This document shows positions 1 to 8,437 of a stretch of DNA of 17,775 nucleotides, piece by piece. A model generated the notes under the pieces. That model had not been told where the DNA came from, ran no database searches, and was given only the letters and a program-made list of their open reading frames with translations. Both the position numbers and the translations under genes were made by a program. Each line of letters starts with the position of its first letter. Positions within the stretch are counted from its first letter, which is position 1. The DNA comes from Acidobacteriaceae bacterium (GTDB lineage Bacteria; Acidobacteriota; Terriglobia; Terriglobales; Acidobacteriaceae), in contig PLBX01000483.1 of assembly GCA_003135495.1 (NCBI GenBank), positions 1 through 17,775 of the forward strand. Direction: 5' to 3'.

Positions 1-692
1 AGCGCGGCGCGACCGTGCTCGTGGACAACACGATCGCCACGCCCATCAACCAGCGCCCGGCGGACTTCGGCATCGACCTGGTCATGCATTCCGGCACCAA
101 GTATTTCGCGGGTCATGCAGACCTAATGTGTGGCATCGTCGCCGGACGTCAAGACCTGATCCAGAAGATCCACGAGACTCGCACCACGCTCGGCGGGGTC
201 ATGGACCCCCATGCCGCCTGGCTGCTGCTGCGCGGCATCAAGACGCTGGCGGTAAGAGTCGAGCGCCAAAACGAGAGCGCCTTGAAAATTGCCGAATTCC
301 TGAGCCAGCACTCGAAAGTCGCGCAAGTGCATTATCCCCTGCTCAAAGAGCATCCCGACTACGCCATAGCGCGCAAGCAAATGAAGGGCGGTGGCGGCGT
401 TTTAAGTTTCGAAGTGGAAGGCAGCGGAGCCGACGCCTGCCGCGTCGCCGAGGCGCTAAGTTTGTTTACGTTGGCGCCAAGTCTCGGAGGCGTGGATTCG
501 CTCGTGACCATCCCCGCGCTCACCTCGCACTACATGATCGATCCCGAACTGCGAAGAAAAATGGGAGTAACCGACCAGATGATTCGCTTGTCGGTGGGCA
601 TCGAACATGTGGATGATCTGATTGCCGACCTGGAAAAAGCCTTGGCGGTATTGAACCGAACCCGCAAGGAGGCTCTGGTGGCGACGGAGTAG
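1..692 (+). CDS. Cys/Met metabolism PLP-dependent enzyme (cystathionine gamma-synthase/lyase type), 3' part
   Basis: The gene is cut by the left window edge; the frame is open from base 3 to the TAG ending at 692, giving about 229 residues, a little over half of the usual 380-400. Family fold: type I PLP enzymes that build or cleave cystathionine, homocysteine or methionine thioether bonds in the cytosol. Visible motifs are VDNTIATP, whose Asp would pair with the PLP ring nitrogen, and HSGTKYFAGHADLMCG, whose Lys forms the PLP Schiff base. Further on, GVDSLVTIPALTSHY and RLSVGIEHVDDLIADLEKAL match the conserved C-terminal domain, including the substrate-carboxylate Arg region. The family assignment is firm. 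Whether it is gamma-synthase, gamma-lyase, beta-lyase or O-acetylhomoserine sulfhydrylase cannot be told from this half. The gene ends in a strong hairpin terminator. Confidence 0.92.
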   Translation, partial: RGATVLVDNTIATPINQRPADFGIDLVMHSGTKYFAGHADLMCGIVAGRQDLIQKIHETRTTLGGVMDPHAAWLLLRGIKTLAVRVERQNESALKIAEFLSQHSKVAQVHYPLLKEHPDYAIARKQMKGGGGVLSFEVEGSGADACRVAEALSLFTLAPSLGGVDSLVTIPALTSHYMIDPELRRKMGVTDQMIRLSVGIEHVDDLIADLEKALAVLNRTRKEALVATE

Positions 693-712
693 ACTTCAAA
701 TTCGCATTTTCT

Positions 713-752
713 AAAAAGAAAATCCTGGCTCATGTCGAGCCAGGATTTTTTT
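713..752. terminator. Bidirectional intrinsic terminator between convergent genes
   Basis: There is a 13-bp perfect stem (719-731 with 737-749), core ATCCTGGCTC / GAGCCAGGAT, with a 5-base loop (732-736). It is followed on the + strand by a run of T to 752. On the - strand it is followed by the complement of AAAAAGAAAA, also T-rich. It lies 20 bases after the stop at 692 and 20 bases beyond the receptor stop at 773, so it serves both converging transcripts. Confidence 0.9.
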
Positions 753-772
753 CTCCATCGTACTTTTCGGCG

Positions 773-3700
773 CTAAAACAGGAACTTCAATGCCAGTTGC
801 AAGATGCGCGCCTCGTGCGCTGCAGCCGGACGGAACAATCCTCCGCCGAGGCAACTCGGATCATTTGGACTATTGTTCGGCCCCACGTAGCAACCTACAG
901 AATTGCTGTAACTGGTCAGGTTGGAATTCCCGCCGGCAGAACCAGCATCGCCATAGATGTAGCCGAATTCAGTGTGATTGAAAACGTTAAACGCCTCCGC
1001 ACGAAATTCGAAAGACTTCCCTTCTCCTACTCGGAAGTGCTTGAAGAGCGCCATATCGAAATTCACTTGCCGCGGATTGCGCACGATGTTTCTGCCTTCG
1101 TTTCCGAACGTCAAACCCTGTGGAGCCGCAAAAGCCGCGGGGTTCACGAGGAGCGGGCCGTACTGCGTTCCGCCAAGGTTCGCCGCGCTTCCCCCGACAA
1201 TCCCCGCATTAGGATTGCCGATAACATCCGGTCGCGATCCCGCTGTAGCCACTCCGTTGGCCACTCCGGCGTTGTCGCTCGGGATCGCAATCCCGTCGCC
1301 GCTATTCTCGACCGTGAACGGCGCTCCGCTTTGGATGTTGGTAATGCCCGACCATTGCCAGCCGCCCAGAATATCGTGGGTCAATCCTGCAGCCCGGAAG
1401 AAGGGCAGATCGTAGACATAACTCAAGGTGAACACGTGCCGCTGATCGAAGTTCGAGCTCGCTCGATTCGCAGCCAGATCATAAGAATTAACAAAGCTGG
1501 CATCGCCTGCCGAGGAAGCATTGTCGATGGAGTGCGAGTAAGTGTAAGCCGCGCTCAGCTGCAACGCGCCCACTGTCTTGCGAGCCGAGAGCTGCAAACC
1601 GTGGTAGATGGATGAAGCCGTATTTCTTTGCGCACGAACGTCCGAGTATCCTTGATACGGTCTGAAAAAGTCGGGATTGTTCCCGCACGCCACGTACATA
1701 TTAACGCCGGGAGTTCCAGGAGTTTGGTCCGCCGCGACACCATCCGAATTGTAACCAGGAATCACTGGACCTCCGGGCCCTGCGGTTCCAGACGCGCAAT
1801 CACCGGGGTAGGTAACATTGCCCGAAGAGTCGGTAATGACACCAGTGAACGGCTGATGGGCTGCGTAGGGATTCGAACTGAGAGGCGTCGGCCGAATCTG
1901 GTTAAGATCGTAGCGCTGCCCTAAATGCGTTCCCTTGCTGCCGACATAAGCGACCGTGGTAACAACGTGGCCAGGTAACTCATGTTGTATGTCTAAGTGC
2001 CACTGTTGAACATAGGGCCAGATCTGCTTATCCGGAATCGATACGACACTCTGCGGATATTGCGCCCCCAACGACGCGCCGACGGCCGAGTAACCGGAAG
2101 TTACGATGTTTCCAAACGCGTCGAACGTCGTACCGATATTTTGTTGTGTTGGATTCTGCACCAGCGGCGGCGAGCCTTCGAGTGCAGTCGCTACGGCTTC
2201 GTTACCATTTGTGTGCTCAAAGAAAATTCCATATCCGCCGCGAACCGCCGTCTTGCCATCTCCCATCGGATCCCATGCAAATCCAATTCGTGGTGCGGGA
2301 TTAAACAAATGTCCCGCCGCGCAGCCAGTAGGAACGCCGCCCACTCCGCATTGCACCATCCCGTTGTATGGATTCGACGCTACCGTCCCGTCCGCATTCA
2401 GAGTGGTTGCGCCCTGCACATATTTAAACGGATCGAAATTGTAAGCCTGCTTCTTGTTGTCATACACGGTTCCGTACAAGCTCACGCGCACACCCAGATT
2501 CAGAGTGAGCCGCGGAGTTATATGCCAGTCATCTTGAAAGTAAGGTTCAAATATTTTGTATCTCAGGTAGTACTTGGGCTGCCCGCTGGCCTGCCCAAAA
2601 CTTTGAATGTTTCCAGTTAGCAGATCGGCGAATGGATCGCCAGTTGAACCAGAGAACCCTGTGTTGTATTGGATAAAACCGTTCACCGAAGGTTCGAACT
2701 GCGGCAATTCGTTTTTCTGCGAGGCCACGAAATAGCCGCCGAACTGAAGATTATGTTTGCCAACAATCTTCGTCACGTTGTCGCGATAGCTATAACTTGG
2801 GTTTGAGTTCACTGGCCCATTCGGAACATATCCCGCGTCTTGCGCGATACCACTGAATAACGTCCCCCCAGTCAGCGAAATTCCAGGCAATTTCCCGCCG
2901 CCAAAGCCATTTTGAAACAGGCCGACGTTGTATCCCGCGGGTCGCTGCCATGCGCCCTGATTCTGAAATGTGATGTGATTGACCGAATAGCTGGCCACAA
3001 ATTCATTCAGCAGCGTTGGAGTGACCGTAGCTGTCAAATGCACCACTAGGCTGGTCGCAGGCTGCCCGTATGCATCCTGGATTGTGGGATAACTGCTGCC
3101 GTTCGTCCATAGCGGAGTCGGAGATACAGAATTCCATGAATCGTGGATGTACCGGACAGATGCGCGAACGTTTGACGTAATGTTCTGATCGATTTTGAAC
3201 AACTCTTCCCGCCACTTGGTTGGCGTTGATGAGGATTGATTGAAAGCCCACGAGGCGCTATCGGGGTTGTGAGCGTTGGGATATGGGAACATCGCCAGCA
3301 GAGGGACAGCATTCGGATCGATGGGAACAAGAACTGGGTTCGCCAAGCCTCCGTTCGGATTTCCAAAATAATTCCCTGTGGCAGTATTCACCGGGCAGTC
3401 CACCGGTCCATTCGGAGGAGGAAGATTACAGGGCTCGCTAAAGTCTCCAAACGCCGCCTGTGTCCCCGTACAACCCACTCCACCCGCACCGGGCTGCAAT
3501 CCGCGCTCCACACAGGACGGAACCGGCACATTGAAAGTTGTTGGATTAATCTCGCGCCGCCACTCCTCGGAAAAGAAGAAAAATGTCTTTTGCTTGTTCT
3601 CGTTGTAAACCCCGGGAATGTAAACGGGGCCGCCAATCGTATAACCAAAATCATTTCTCTTATACGGCGGCACGTTAGGAGCAAAGTAATTGCGCGCATT

Positions 3701-4489
3701 CAACGCGTCATTGCGGACAAACTCGTACACATCGCCATGGAAGTGGCTGGTCCCCGACTTAGTTTCGATCTCAACTGTTCCCGACCCGTTGCGTCCATAC
3801 TGCGCGCCATAATTCGAAGTCAGCAGTTTTACTTCCCCGATCGCATCGATGCTTGGATACGTCATCAGCGTAGTGTTGCTTCCGTCATCCATGTTGTTGC
3901 CGCCGTCGATCTCCCAGTTGTTGTATTCGGTGCGGCCGCCGTTGACGCTGTACGCGACCGTCGCCAAGCCGGTTCCCGGCTCGTCTGATCCGGATTGATT
4001 CGTAGCTCCGGGAGTCAACGCCAGTAACTGCGTGTAGTTGCGCCCATTCAATTGAAGCTGGCTAATCTGTTTGCCAGTCACCGTTCCGGAAAGCTCCGAC
4101 GACTGCGTTTCTACTAGATTTAAATCCTCGCCTTGTACAACAACTTCGGTAGCAATATTTCCCACGACGAGAGTCGCATCGACACGAGCTTTTTGCGCGA
4201 CACGCAGGACAACGCCTTCGCCCTTAAAAGTCTTGAAGCCTTTCGCGGATATGGTCAGGTTGTAGCTTCCACCCGGAAGCGCCGCTTCCAGGTAATCGCC
4301 GTCGGAATTGGTCGTGGTGGCGCGCTGAATGCCGCCCGCAGTTCCCGTGATCTGTACATTCGCTCCCTGGATAACCGCGCCGCTGTTATCGCGAACAGTG
4401 CCGGTAATAACGCCGGTATCCTGTGCGCAAAGATTCGCTGCTGCGAACAAGCTCAGTACTACCACTCCAAGTAATAGACGGATTTTCAT
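773..4489 (-). CDS. Oar-like TonB-dependent outer-membrane receptor with carboxypeptidase-regulatory-like N-terminal domain
   Basis: The product has 1238 aa from the ATG at 4489, chosen because GGGGAG sits 6 bases upstream and a signal peptide begins there (MKIRLLLGVVVLSLFAAANLCAQ, cleavage near residue 22-23). The open frame extends upstream to a TTG at 4648, but that lies at the operator/promoter and adds no conserved sequence. Residues about 25-108 form a CarboxypepD_reg-like beta-sandwich (GVITGTVRDNSGAVIQGANV...). A plug follows at about 120-300 (LNGRNYTQLLALTPGA, YSVNGGRTEYNNWEIDGGNN). The rest is a long beta-barrel ending in LQLALKFLF, with a terminal Phe as in BAM substrates. Family role: uptake of large substrates, often oligosaccharides, across the outer membrane. 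The substrate is not readable here. The LacI gene upstream and the operator between them suggest sugar-dependent induction (inference). Confidence 0.93.
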   Translation of the reverse strand: MKIRLLLGVVVLSLFAAANLCAQDTGVITGTVRDNSGAVIQGANVQITGTAGGIQRATTTNSDGDYLEAALPGGSYNLTISAKGFKTFKGEGVVLRVAQKARVDATLVVGNIATEVVVQGEDLNLVETQSSELSGTVTGKQISQLQLNGRNYTQLLALTPGATNQSGSDEPGTGLATVAYSVNGGRTEYNNWEIDGGNNMDDGSNTTLMTYPSIDAIGEVKLLTSNYGAQYGRNGSGTVEIETKSGTSHFHGDVYEFVRNDALNARNYFAPNVPPYKRNDFGYTIGGPVYIPGVYNENKQKTFFFFSEEWRREINPTTFNVPVPSCVERGLQPGAGGVGCTGTQAAFGDFSEPCNLPPPNGPVDCPVNTATGNYFGNPNGGLANPVLVPIDPNAVPLLAMFPYPNAHNPDSASWAFNQSSSTPTKWREELFKIDQNITSNVRASVRYIHDSWNSVSPTPLWTNGSSYPTIQDAYGQPATSLVVHLTATVTPTLLNEFVASYSVNHITFQNQGAWQRPAGYNVGLFQNGFGGGKLPGISLTGGTLFSGIAQDAGYVPNGPVNSNPSYSYRDNVTKIVGKHNLQFGGYFVASQKNELPQFEPSVNGFIQYNTGFSGSTGDPFADLLTGNIQSFGQASGQPKYYLRYKIFEPYFQDDWHITPRLTLNLGVRVSLYGTVYDNKKQAYNFDPFKYVQGATTLNADGTVASNPYNGMVQCGVGGVPTGCAAGHLFNPAPRIGFAWDPMGDGKTAVRGGYGIFFEHTNGNEAVATALEGSPPLVQNPTQQNIGTTFDAFGNIVTSGYSAVGASLGAQYPQSVVSIPDKQIWPYVQQWHLDIQHELPGHVVTTVAYVGSKGTHLGQRYDLNQIRPTPLSSNPYAAHQPFTGVITDSSGNVTYPGDCASGTAGPGGPVIPGYNSDGVAADQTPGTPGVNMYVACGNNPDFFRPYQGYSDVRAQRNTASSIYHGLQLSARKTVGALQLSAAYTYSHSIDNASSAGDASFVNSYDLAANRASSNFDQRHVFTLSYVYDLPFFRAAGLTHDILGGWQWSGITNIQSGAPFTVENSGDGIAIPSDNAGVANGVATAGSRPDVIGNPNAGIVGGSAANLGGTQYGPLLVNPAAFAAPQGLTFGNEGRNIVRNPRQVNFDMALFKHFRVGEGKSFEFRAEAFNVFNHTEFGYIYGDAGSAGGNSNLTSYSNSVGCYVGPNNSPNDPSCLGGGLFRPAAAHEARILQLALKFLF

Positions 4490-4657
4490 AGATAACTCCC
4501 CATACCACAGAGATCCAAAACAGAGGGAACAGATCTTGTTCGAACGCGGTACCGCACTAGTTTCAGCCCTGCCCCGCCAAACTGCCGCAATCCCGGCGCC
4601 CACAAACTTGACCGGGCTGCTTACTGTTGCATCCTGAAAAGCATTCAAATGGCTCTA

Positions 4658-4671
4658 TTAAAACGTATCAA
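4658..4671. promoter_or_regulatory. Candidate LacI-family operator
   Basis: The sequence is TTAAAACGTATCAA on +, TTGATACGTTTTAA on -. It is a 14-bp imperfect palindrome centred on CG, with 5 of 7 positions symmetrical, which is the usual form of LacI-family operators. It begins at the last base of the candidate -10, so a bound repressor would cover the transcription start of the receptor gene. The LacI-type gene ends only 55 bases upstream. Pairing it with that regulator is inference. Confidence 0.5.
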
Positions 4672-4699
4672 TACTGCTTCAGGCGTCTTTCACTGTCAA
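4671..4699 (-). promoter_or_regulatory. Candidate sigma-70-type promoter of the TonB-receptor gene
   Basis: On the - strand there is a perfect -35 TTGACA (4699-4694), a 17-base spacer, and a weak -10 CAGTAT (4676-4671). The predicted start falls inside the palindrome, leaving a leader of about 175 nt. An overlapping alternative uses TTGATA (4671-4666) and TTGAAT 17 bases later. Either choice places the palindrome on the promoter. Confidence 0.4.
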
Positions 4700-4726
4700 G
4701 AGAAAAGCTGTCTCGCACCGGCCGGG

Positions 4727-5866
4727 TCACTTCAACTGCCGGGTCGACTCGCGCACGATCAACTCAGGGATGATTTTGCGGTGAATGGTGGGGGCGGATT
4801 TCTTTTCGAAACCTGAATTAATCGCCTCGAGAACAATTGTCGCAGCCGTAGTGCCCATAAGTTCCATGGGCTGGCGGATGGTAGTGAGGGCAGGCGAATA
4901 GAGGGCTGCCGGGGCAACGTCGTCGAAACCAATCACGGAACACTGATCCGGCACGCGAATGCCATTTTTGTTGAGGGCGCGAATCGCGCCGAAGGCTGTC
5001 ATATCGTCAAAGGCCATCAACGCGGTGAAAGCGCGATTACGACGAAGCAATTCCTCCGTTAATTTGTAGCCTTGTTCAAAACTTGAAAATGGATCTCCAG
5101 ATTCTGGAAGATCAACGATGAGCCGCGAATCTAGTTCGAGGTCACGTTCGTGGGCCAAAGTGCGCACGCCGCGCCATCGCGGCTCGGTGTCCGTCAGTCC
5201 TCGCGGGCCCCGGATAAACGCGATCTTACGATGGCCGAGGGAGTGGAGATGATCCATCGCCGCATACGCTCCAGCAGCATTGTCCACAATTACCGAGCTG
5301 ATGTTTTCGTTATTCAGATCGCGTCCCACAGTTGCCGTCGGAATATTGTTCTTCTCTAGGTCCGCAAGCACATTGATGTCGACGAACAGCCAGTTTGCCA
5401 GGACCACGAGGCCTTCAATGCGGCGATCGAGCAACATTTCCAGATAGCGTTCAAAGCGGCTGCGTTCGTTGTGAACGTCCGTCAGGATAGGGAGGAACGA
5501 TGACTGATAGAGAGTGTTCTCGATTCCCCGCAAAACCAGCGTGCAGTAAGGATCGGTCATGTCGAAAACCATGACTCCTACAGTCTGGCTGCGCCGTCCT
5601 CGCAACGATCGCGCGAAAAGATTAGGACGGTAACCCAGATGCGAAGCGGCGCGCTGGATACGCCCTTTGGTCGTGTCGGGAATATAGCGCGCCAGCGGCG
5701 CATTATTTAAGACAATCGATACCGTTGCCGACGAAAATCCGCTACGCTCGGCAACGTCGCGAATGGTGACCGCCGCGGGCTGCGAGCGCTTGCGTGGCAC
5801 TTGGGGAACACGCCGGGATTTCGCCGATGCACTTTTTCGCGTAGGCTTGGAATCAGAGTCTTCCAT
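4727..5866 (-). CDS. LacI-family transcriptional regulator
   Basis: The product is 379 aa. A basic N-terminal extension of about 30 residues precedes the helix-turn-helix at residues 33-54 (VTIRDVAERSGFSSATVSIVLN). The hinge region follows (LGYRPNLFARSLRGRRSQTVGVM). The rest is a periplasmic-binding-protein-like effector domain with the usual landmarks: DMTDPYCTLVLRGIE, the DNAAGAYAAMDHLHSLGHRKIAFIRGP segment, FDDMTAFGAIRALNKNGIRVPDQCSVIGFDD, and LTTIRQPMELMG. Such proteins are cytosolic and release their operator, or bind it, on sugar binding. The effector is unknown. It is followed on the same strand by the TonB-receptor gene after 237 bases, with a CG-centred palindrome between them, so the receptor is the likely target. 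The start has only a weak GGAA upstream. The extension is longer than in E. coli LacI but gives no reason to doubt the gene. Confidence 0.93.
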   Translation of the reverse strand: MEDSDSKPTRKSASAKSRRVPQVPRKRSQPAAVTIRDVAERSGFSSATVSIVLNNAPLARYIPDTTKGRIQRAASHLGYRPNLFARSLRGRRSQTVGVMVFDMTDPYCTLVLRGIENTLYQSSFLPILTDVHNERSRFERYLEMLLDRRIEGLVVLANWLFVDINVLADLEKNNIPTATVGRDLNNENISSVIVDNAAGAYAAMDHLHSLGHRKIAFIRGPRGLTDTEPRWRGVRTLAHERDLELDSRLIVDLPESGDPFSSFEQGYKLTEELLRRNRAFTALMAFDDMTAFGAIRALNKNGIRVPDQCSVIGFDDVAPAALYSPALTTIRQPMELMGTTAATIVLEAINSGFEKKSAPTIHRKIIPELIVRESTRQLK

Positions 5867-5912
5867 TGTTCCGCTTGAACTTCGGCCTCTTGCTGGCGGA
5901 CACTACAGGACG

Positions 5913-7091
5913 ATGAAACCAGTGTCAAGCATCTCCTTCGCGCTTGCCCTCTCACTACTAGTTCTTTCGTATGGAGTGAATGCACAGAATACTGCGCATG
6001 ATCCTCAAAGATTATTTGAGGCTGGAGAAGCCGCGCTGCGCGCGGGAAAGCTCGATGAGGCCGAGCGGGAATTCAAGCAAGTGGTTGCGATTAATCCCGG
6101 AGTGGCCGGAGCATATGCCAATCTCGGCGTGATTTATATGCGGCGCAAACAATGGCCGCAGGCGCTCGAAATGCTGCGCAAGGCTGAGAAACTCGCGCCC
6201 GGTATCCCAGGAATTCGCTTGAATATCGGGCTGGCATATTTTCGGCAAAATAATTTCGCGCGCGCGATTCAGCCCTTTGAGTCGGTCGTCCGACAAGCGC
6301 CTGATTCCTTTCAAGCACGCTACCTGCTGGGCCTTTGCTATTTTTTCGATGATCGCTGGCAGGATACGGTCGATGCCATGGAACCGTTATGGCCACAGGC
6401 TTCTGATCAGCTGAACTATCTTTACGTGCTCGACATCGCGGCCTATAAAGTCAAGAACCAGGCGTTGGAAGAAAAAGCGGCAATGCGGCTGGTTGCAGTC
6501 GGTGCGGGATCGCCGGAGTTTCATCTCTTGATGGGCAAAGCGTACTTGAACCGCGGAGAGTACGACGACGCGATAAAAGAACTTGACGCAGCGGCAAAGG
6601 CCGACTCGAAGTTGCCCTTCGTACACTTCAATCTGGGTTTGACGTACATACATAAGCAAGATTACGACCGGGCGCGCGCCGAGTTTCGCTCCGACATTGC
6701 AATCGAACCGGATGTTCCTTTCAACTTTGAGCAGTTAGGCAACTTAGAATCGACCGCGAGAAATGATGATGAGGCGGCAAGAAATTATCGCAGAGCTTTA
6801 AAACTCGATCCTCAGTTGCTAAGTGCGCACATGGGATTGGCCAAGATCGAAGAACACCGGCGACACTATGCTGCAGCTTTGTCGGAGCTGGATCAAATCA
6901 TTCGGCTCGAAGCAGGAAATGCCAGCGCGCATTATCTTCGCGGGCAAGTGCTGACGCGCATGGGACACGAAAAAGAAGGCCGCGAGGAATTGACCTCAGC
7001 AACCAGACTCCTCAATGAACAGCGGGCCGCACGGCACAAAGAATTAGAGGGAGAAACAGTTCCAAGTCCAGAGCTGGCACAAGAGCCTTAA
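5913..7091 (+). CDS. Secreted/periplasmic TPR-repeat protein
   Basis: The product is 392 aa from the ATG at 5913, with AGGA five bases upstream. The first 24 residues form a signal peptide (MKPVSSISFALALSLLVLSYGVNA, then QNTA). Earlier in-frame starts lie within the divergent LacI gene and lack a signal sequence. The mature part is almost entirely tetratricopeptide repeats: AGEAALRAGKLDEAEREFKQ, AYANLGVIYMRRKQWPQALE, IRLNIGLAYFRQNNFARAIQ, LLMGKAYLNRGEYDDAIKEL, VHFNLGLTYIHKQDYDRARA and others, with the usual small-residue and A/G pattern. It ends in a hydrophilic tail. TPRs are protein-binding scaffolds; no enzymatic domain is visible. It starts 46 bases from the LacI start in the opposite direction, so its promoter must overlap the LacI 5' end. 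A link with the nearby receptor is possible but untested. Confidence 0.9.
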   Translation: MKPVSSISFALALSLLVLSYGVNAQNTAHDPQRLFEAGEAALRAGKLDEAEREFKQVVAINPGVAGAYANLGVIYMRRKQWPQALEMLRKAEKLAPGIPGIRLNIGLAYFRQNNFARAIQPFESVVRQAPDSFQARYLLGLCYFFDDRWQDTVDAMEPLWPQASDQLNYLYVLDIAAYKVKNQALEEKAAMRLVAVGAGSPEFHLLMGKAYLNRGEYDDAIKELDAAAKADSKLPFVHFNLGLTYIHKQDYDRARAEFRSDIAIEPDVPFNFEQLGNLESTARNDDEAARNYRRALKLDPQLLSAHMGLAKIEEHRRHYAAALSELDQIIRLEAGNASAHYLRGQVLTRMGHEKEGREELTSATRLLNEQRAARHKELEGETVPSPELAQEP

Positions 7092-7115
7092 CAATTTTCG
7101 CGTGCCTTATTTTCG

Positions 7116-7140
7116 CGTAGAGACGCGGCTTGCCGCGTCT
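7116..7140 (+). repeat. Dispersed palindromic repeat, copy 1
   Basis: This is a 25-base unit starting CGTAG and containing arms AGACGCGGC (7121-7129) and GCCGCGTCT (7132-7140) around a TT loop. An exact reverse-complement copy lies at 14833-14857. It is in the gap between the convergent TPR and metallolyase genes, 24 bases after the TPR stop. Just before it, the decamer ATTTTCGCGT occurs twice in direct orientation (7094-7103 and 7109-7118). No T-run follows, so it is not a standard terminator. Confidence 0.8.
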
Positions 7141-7174
7141 ATCTCGCAACACGGGAAACGTCCACGACAGAAAT

Positions 7175-8410
7175 TTAAACCTCCTGCACGCATCTCATAA
7201 TTTCGGCTTCGCTCAGTGTGTGGTCGCTCGCCTTCGCGCATTTGTAGATGCGATCGACAACACCATCATAGGCGGGCAAGCCACGGCGTTCCAGCCAAAA
7301 AAGAACATTTGATTTCCCGCTCATCGGCCCAATGTCGATGATTTGTTCGAGGCCGAAAATATGTGACGGCACTCCTGAATAAACAGTGTTAGCGAGTTCA
7401 ATATCTTTTTTCTTGTAGGCCTTGATCACTGCTGCAGCGTGCACTCCTGTGGCGGTTCGGAATGCATCTTCGCCAACCACCGGATAATTCGCCGGAATCG
7501 GGACGCCGGTAGCGATCGAGACAGCCTCGCAATATTGTTTCAGCTTCGTCAAATCTTGCTCATCCCATGGCGGGATGCCCATAAGTTTCAAGTTAACCAG
7601 CATCTGATCCATTTGCGTGTTGCCGACGCGTTCTCCAATACCGAGCGCCGTCGCGTGCACGCAATCCGCACCAGCCACCAGGGCCGCCATGGAGTTCGCA
7701 ATCGCCAATCCGCGATCGCAATGCCCGTGCCAATCGACGCGAATCTTTTGCCCGGAGGGGTGAACAACTTCTTCAAGTACAAATTTCACAAGTGCGACTG
7801 CGCCCATCGGCGTTGCGTGTCCGGCGGTATCGCAAAGCACCAGAGCATGCGCCCCAAAGTTGATGGCGGCTGTATTGAGTTGCCTCACTGTTTCGGGATC
7901 GCAGCGCGTGGTGTCTTCGGTGACGTACATGACTTCCAGTCCGAGCGAGACGGCGTATTTGACAGCCTTCTCCGTCGTCTGAAGAAGGAAGTCGCCGTTC
8001 CATCCTTCGGTGTAGCGGCGCAGGGGGCTAGTTCCCAAAAAAGCAGCGACCTCTATTGGAAGCCCTGTTTTTTGCACGATCTCTGCAATCGGACGAATGT
8101 CGTTTTCGTGAGTGCGGGCGGCGCAGTAAGCCGTAATCTTCATTTTGTTGCGCGCAATTTCGTGCGCCAGCGCTGTAGCATGCTCAACTGCGCGCGGGCC
8201 CGCTCCAGGCAATCCAATATCAAGCGAGCTAATACCCAGCCGCTCCATCAGATGAAGGATTTCGATTTTCTGCTGAATCGAAGGATCTCGCACAGATGGC
8301 GATTGCAAGCCGTCGCGCAGCGTTTCGTCAGTCAGACGAACCGGTCCCGGCGGGTGCAGGGATTTTGGATAGAGACGATTCCAATCGTAGATAAGGTCAG
8401 AAGTATTCAC
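7175..8410 (-). CDS. DRE-TIM metallolyase, 2-isopropylmalate/homocitrate/citramalate synthase-like
   Basis: The product is 411 aa from a GTG at 8410; an in-frame stop lies just upstream and there is no clear Shine-Dalgarno. The DRE-TIM barrel shows TDETLRDGLQSPS (27-39; Arg32 and Asp33 are the catalytic/metal pair), HGHCDRG (228-234; metal His228 and His230) and LGIGERVGN (256-264). A C-terminal part resembling the LeuA communication region follows: EDAFRTATGVHAAA (His324) and IGPMSGKSNV. Family chemistry is a Claisen-type condensation of acetyl-CoA with a 2-oxoacid. The roughly 120-residue leucine-feedback domain of LeuA is missing, so the length fits homocitrate synthase-like proteins. HGHCDRG departs from the usual HxHNDxG, with Cys for Asn and Arg for the hydrophobic residue. 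The substrate is therefore uncertain. It lies 27 bases downstream of the small Cys-rich gene, in the same direction. Confidence 0.85.
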   Translation of the reverse strand: MNTSDLIYDWNRLYPKSLHPPGPVRLTDETLRDGLQSPSVRDPSIQQKIEILHLMERLGISSLDIGLPGAGPRAVEHATALAHEIARNKMKITAYCAARTHENDIRPIAEIVQKTGLPIEVAAFLGTSPLRRYTEGWNGDFLLQTTEKAVKYAVSLGLEVMYVTEDTTRCDPETVRQLNTAAINFGAHALVLCDTAGHATPMGAVALVKFVLEEVVHPSGQKIRVDWHGHCDRGLAIANSMAALVAGADCVHATALGIGERVGNTQMDQMLVNLKLMGIPPWDEQDLTKLKQYCEAVSIATGVPIPANYPVVGEDAFRTATGVHAAAVIKAYKKKDIELANTVYSGVPSHIFGLEQIIDIGPMSGKSNVLFWLERRGLPAYDGVVDRIYKCAKASDHTLSEAEIMRCVQEV

Positions 8411-8437
8411 GGATGAATGTGTGGGTTGCTAGATAGC

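Noticed and set aside
797..1615. Long open frame opposite the TonB-receptor gene
   Set aside because: It is fully inside a recognised gene on the other strand, Arg/Ser-rich, and shows no domain or RBS; a shadow of the high-GC coding strand.
4490..4648. Upstream TTG start of the TonB receptor
   Set aside because: It sits beside the operator/promoter and would bury the signal peptide 53 residues inside the protein.
7439..8416. 325-codon open frame opposite the metallolyase
   Set aside because: Fully antisense to a conserved enzyme, with no recognisable motif; codon-bias shadow.
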